Positions 37,715 through 38,727 of a stretch of DNA of 38,727 bases are shown here, one piece after another. This DNA is from a bacterium (lineage in GTDB: Bacteria > Patescibacteriota > Saccharimonadia > Saccharimonadales > SZUA-47), in the NCBI GenBank assembly GCA_030430915.1, contig JAUIKH010000007.1, positions 1-38,727 of the forward strand. The letters are read 5' to 3'. The stretch's first letter is position 1, and each line of letters begins with the position of its first letter. A model generated the notes under the pieces. That model was not told the DNA's origin. It was given only the letters and a program-made list of their open reading frames with translations, and ran no database searches. The position numbers and the translations under genes are program-made.

Positions 37715-38197
37715 TTAGTTTAGGCTAGTTTTTTCAAACTTATTGCCAGTTTCTCTTTCTAGATATGTAGCAAGTACATATTTAGTACAAGTAGCTCCCA
37801 CAGTTGCTTGCGCACCCGCAGTAGTACAGCCGTATGCTGCATAGATGTATTCGTTTGTGTTACCTGGTGTAAGTGTAGGTGCTGTGGTTGATGTAATGAA
37901 ACCACCCGCATAAGTGATTGCGTTACCATCTGCATCTACTAATGCTCCTGCATCAATCCCAGGTAATACTGTATCTGAAAGGTTTCCGTCTGGATAACCG
38001 CCATTTTCATTATGGTATTCCTCTAATTTTTGATAAATACTGTTAATGTCACTTTTTCTTGTTGTGTCACGTCCCTTTGCTTGTGCACCTTGGAAGTTAG
38101 TTAGTACCAAAGTAGCTAAAATACCGATAATTGCAATCACGATCAATAGCTCAATGATTGTGAAACCGGCTTGTATTCTTTTTTGTAGTTTAGGCAT
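37715..38197 (-). CDS. Type IV pilin-like protein (major pseudopilin type)
   Basis: The 160-residue protein has a short basic leader MPKLQKRIQAG, cleavage before Phe12 by prepilin peptidase, and the class III N-terminus FTIIELLIVIAIIGILATLV with Glu at mature +5. The rest resembles GspG/PilA-type pilins (KSDINSIYQKLEEYHNENGGYP) with a disulfide-capable Cys pair near the end. AGGAGGTG is a near-perfect SD at about 9 bases. Its own strong promoter and terminator, apart from pilMNO, suit a highly expressed structural subunit. Confidence 0.94.
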   Translation of the reverse strand: MPKLQKRIQAGFTIIELLIVIAIIGILATLVLTNFQGAQAKGRDTTRKSDINSIYQKLEEYHNENGGYPDGNLSDTVLPGIDAGALVDADGNAITYAGGFITSTTAPTLTPGNTNEYIYAAYGCTTAGAQATVGATCTKYVLATYLERETGNKFEKTSLN

Positions 38198-38219
38198 TTG
38201 TGCCCACCTCCTGTTTAAT

Positions 38220-38260
38220 TTATCTATTAAGCCCCTCCTGCTTTTTAAGCAAGAGGCTTA
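38220..38260 (-). other. Stem-loop in the pilin leader
   Basis: On the minus strand AAGCCTCTTGCT can pair with AGCAGGAGGGGCTT (about 13 pairs with a mismatch). It lies between the promoter and the SD and may stabilise the abundant pilin mRNA. Confidence 0.4.
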
Positions 38261-38269
38261 TGGTTATAA

Positions 38270-38298
38270 AGTATCTATCAGAATATTCCTATAGTCAA
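38270..38298 (-). promoter_or_regulatory. Promoter of the pilin gene
   Basis: On the minus strand TTGACT (38298-38293), a 17-base spacer and GATACT (38275-38270). The start would be near 38263, leaving a leader of about 65 bases. Confidence 0.65.
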
Positions 38299-38325
38299 GA
38301 GTTTTTTGTACGAAAGCTGTTATTT

Positions 38326-38727
38326 TTATATATCATTTGCTAATGAGCTTATTGGTCCAATAACACTGGCAGCTATCAAGCCAACCATTAGACCCATAAC
38401 CACAATTAGGACGGGCTCTAAAATTGAACTTAAACCCTCAACTGCATCATCAACTTCTTGTTCATAAAAATCGGCTACCTTTAACAGTACGGTATCTGTT
38501 TGGCCGGTTTCTTCGCCTATAGAAAGCATCTGGGAGACTATTGGAGGAAATATTTTACTTCTAGCTAGAGAAAGGCTAAGTTGCTCTCCATTAGCAACAT
38601 TTTTTGCAGCATCCATTAACTCTTTTTCTACTACAGCATTTCCCACTGCTTTAGAGGTTATTTCAATCGAATCAATCACGCTGACCCCGGCGCTCATTAA
38701 GCTAGCAAATATTCTCGAAAACCGAGC
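38326..38727 (-). CDS. pilC: Type IV pilus inner-membrane platform protein PilC/GspF, N-terminus cut
   Basis: The frame is open through the window edge (ARFSRIFASLMSAGVSVIDSI), so this is the C-terminal third of PilC, not a short gene starting at an internal ATG. It has the GspF features FASLMSAGV.VIDSIEI, SRSKIFPPIVSQMLSIGEETGQTD and EPVLIVVMGLMVGLIAASVIGPI ending ISSLANDI. PilC anchors the pilus motor in the membrane. The pilin gene follows downstream on the same strand. Confidence 0.92.
   Translation of the reverse strand, partial: ARFSRIFASLMSAGVSVIDSIEITSKAVGNAVVEKELMDAAKNVANGEQLSLSLARSKIFPPIVSQMLSIGEETGQTDTVLLKVADFYEQEVDDAVEGLSSILEPVLIVVMGLMVGLIAASVIGPISSLANDI

Noticed and set aside
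1-38727. CRISPR array, transposase gene, prophage or alternative genetic code (TGA as glycine)
   Set aside because: No regularly spaced repeats, transposase motifs or phage genes were seen, and TGA ends genes such as yebC and the PQ-loop gene at expected places.

Overview
The window is AT-rich bacterial chromosome. It looks like a small-genome Patescibacteria (CPR) bacterium, most probably Candidatus Saccharibacteria (TM7). This rests on very tight gene packing, a type IV pilus set (PilM/N/O, pilin, PilC), a minimal HrcA-GrpE-DnaK-DnaJ system, many short membrane proteins without recognisable relatives, and a standard genetic code in which TGA is a stop. The assignment is inference, because no rRNA gene is present.

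Layout. At 1-4000 lie a cut membrane-protein gene, a P2-type cation ATPase, and a 900-base stretch holding two small transcription units with heavily folded RNA and tiny ORFs. At 4000-8800 are a thioredoxin-fold-like protein, tRNA-Met(CAT) with tRNA-derived fragments upstream, a divergent pair of small membrane genes (one a PQ-loop/SemiSWEET protein), tilS and ftsH. At 8800-13900 are murJ, lepA and two tandem guanylate-kinase-like genes. At 13900-18350 is the heat-shock block hrcA-ORF-grpE-dnaK, with CIRCE operators before hrcA and dnaK. At 18350-23500 are unknown membrane genes, a CcdA/thioredoxin pair, a PIF1-like helicase and CIRCE-controlled dnaJ. At 23690-27800 a DUF1704-like metallopeptidase is followed by two paralogous ATP-grasp ligases. 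At 27800-30500 are a DUF192 protein, tRNA-Lys(TTT) followed by a palindrome-rich tRNA-derived region, and an LmbE-family deacetylase behind a polycysteine leader peptide and terminator. At 30500-34300 are yebC, ruvC, ruvA, an aldo/keto reductase and ruvB. At 35000-38727, on the minus strand, are pilus genes.

Gene expression. About twenty ORFs have a -10 box (TAnnnT or close) ending only 6-9 bases before the start codon, so their mRNAs should be leaderless or nearly so. Many genes inside operons or behind long leaders carry Shine-Dalgarno (SD) sequences instead. This pattern fixes several start codons, for example lepA at 10564, and exposes short leader ORFs that ordinary ORF calling misses.

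Most interesting candidates: (1) a leaderless Cys-rich leader ORF plus terminator before the LmbE gene, which looks like a cysteine-responsive attenuator; (2) the DUF1704 peptidase plus tandem ATP-grasp cassette, which could add and remove an amino acid on a peptide or protein; (3) the folded leaders at 3102-3990 and before dnaK, where an SD is separated from its start codon by an RNA structure that would bring the two together; (4) tRNA genes flanked by direct and inverted fragments of themselves. All RNA structures and promoters were read by eye and not computed.
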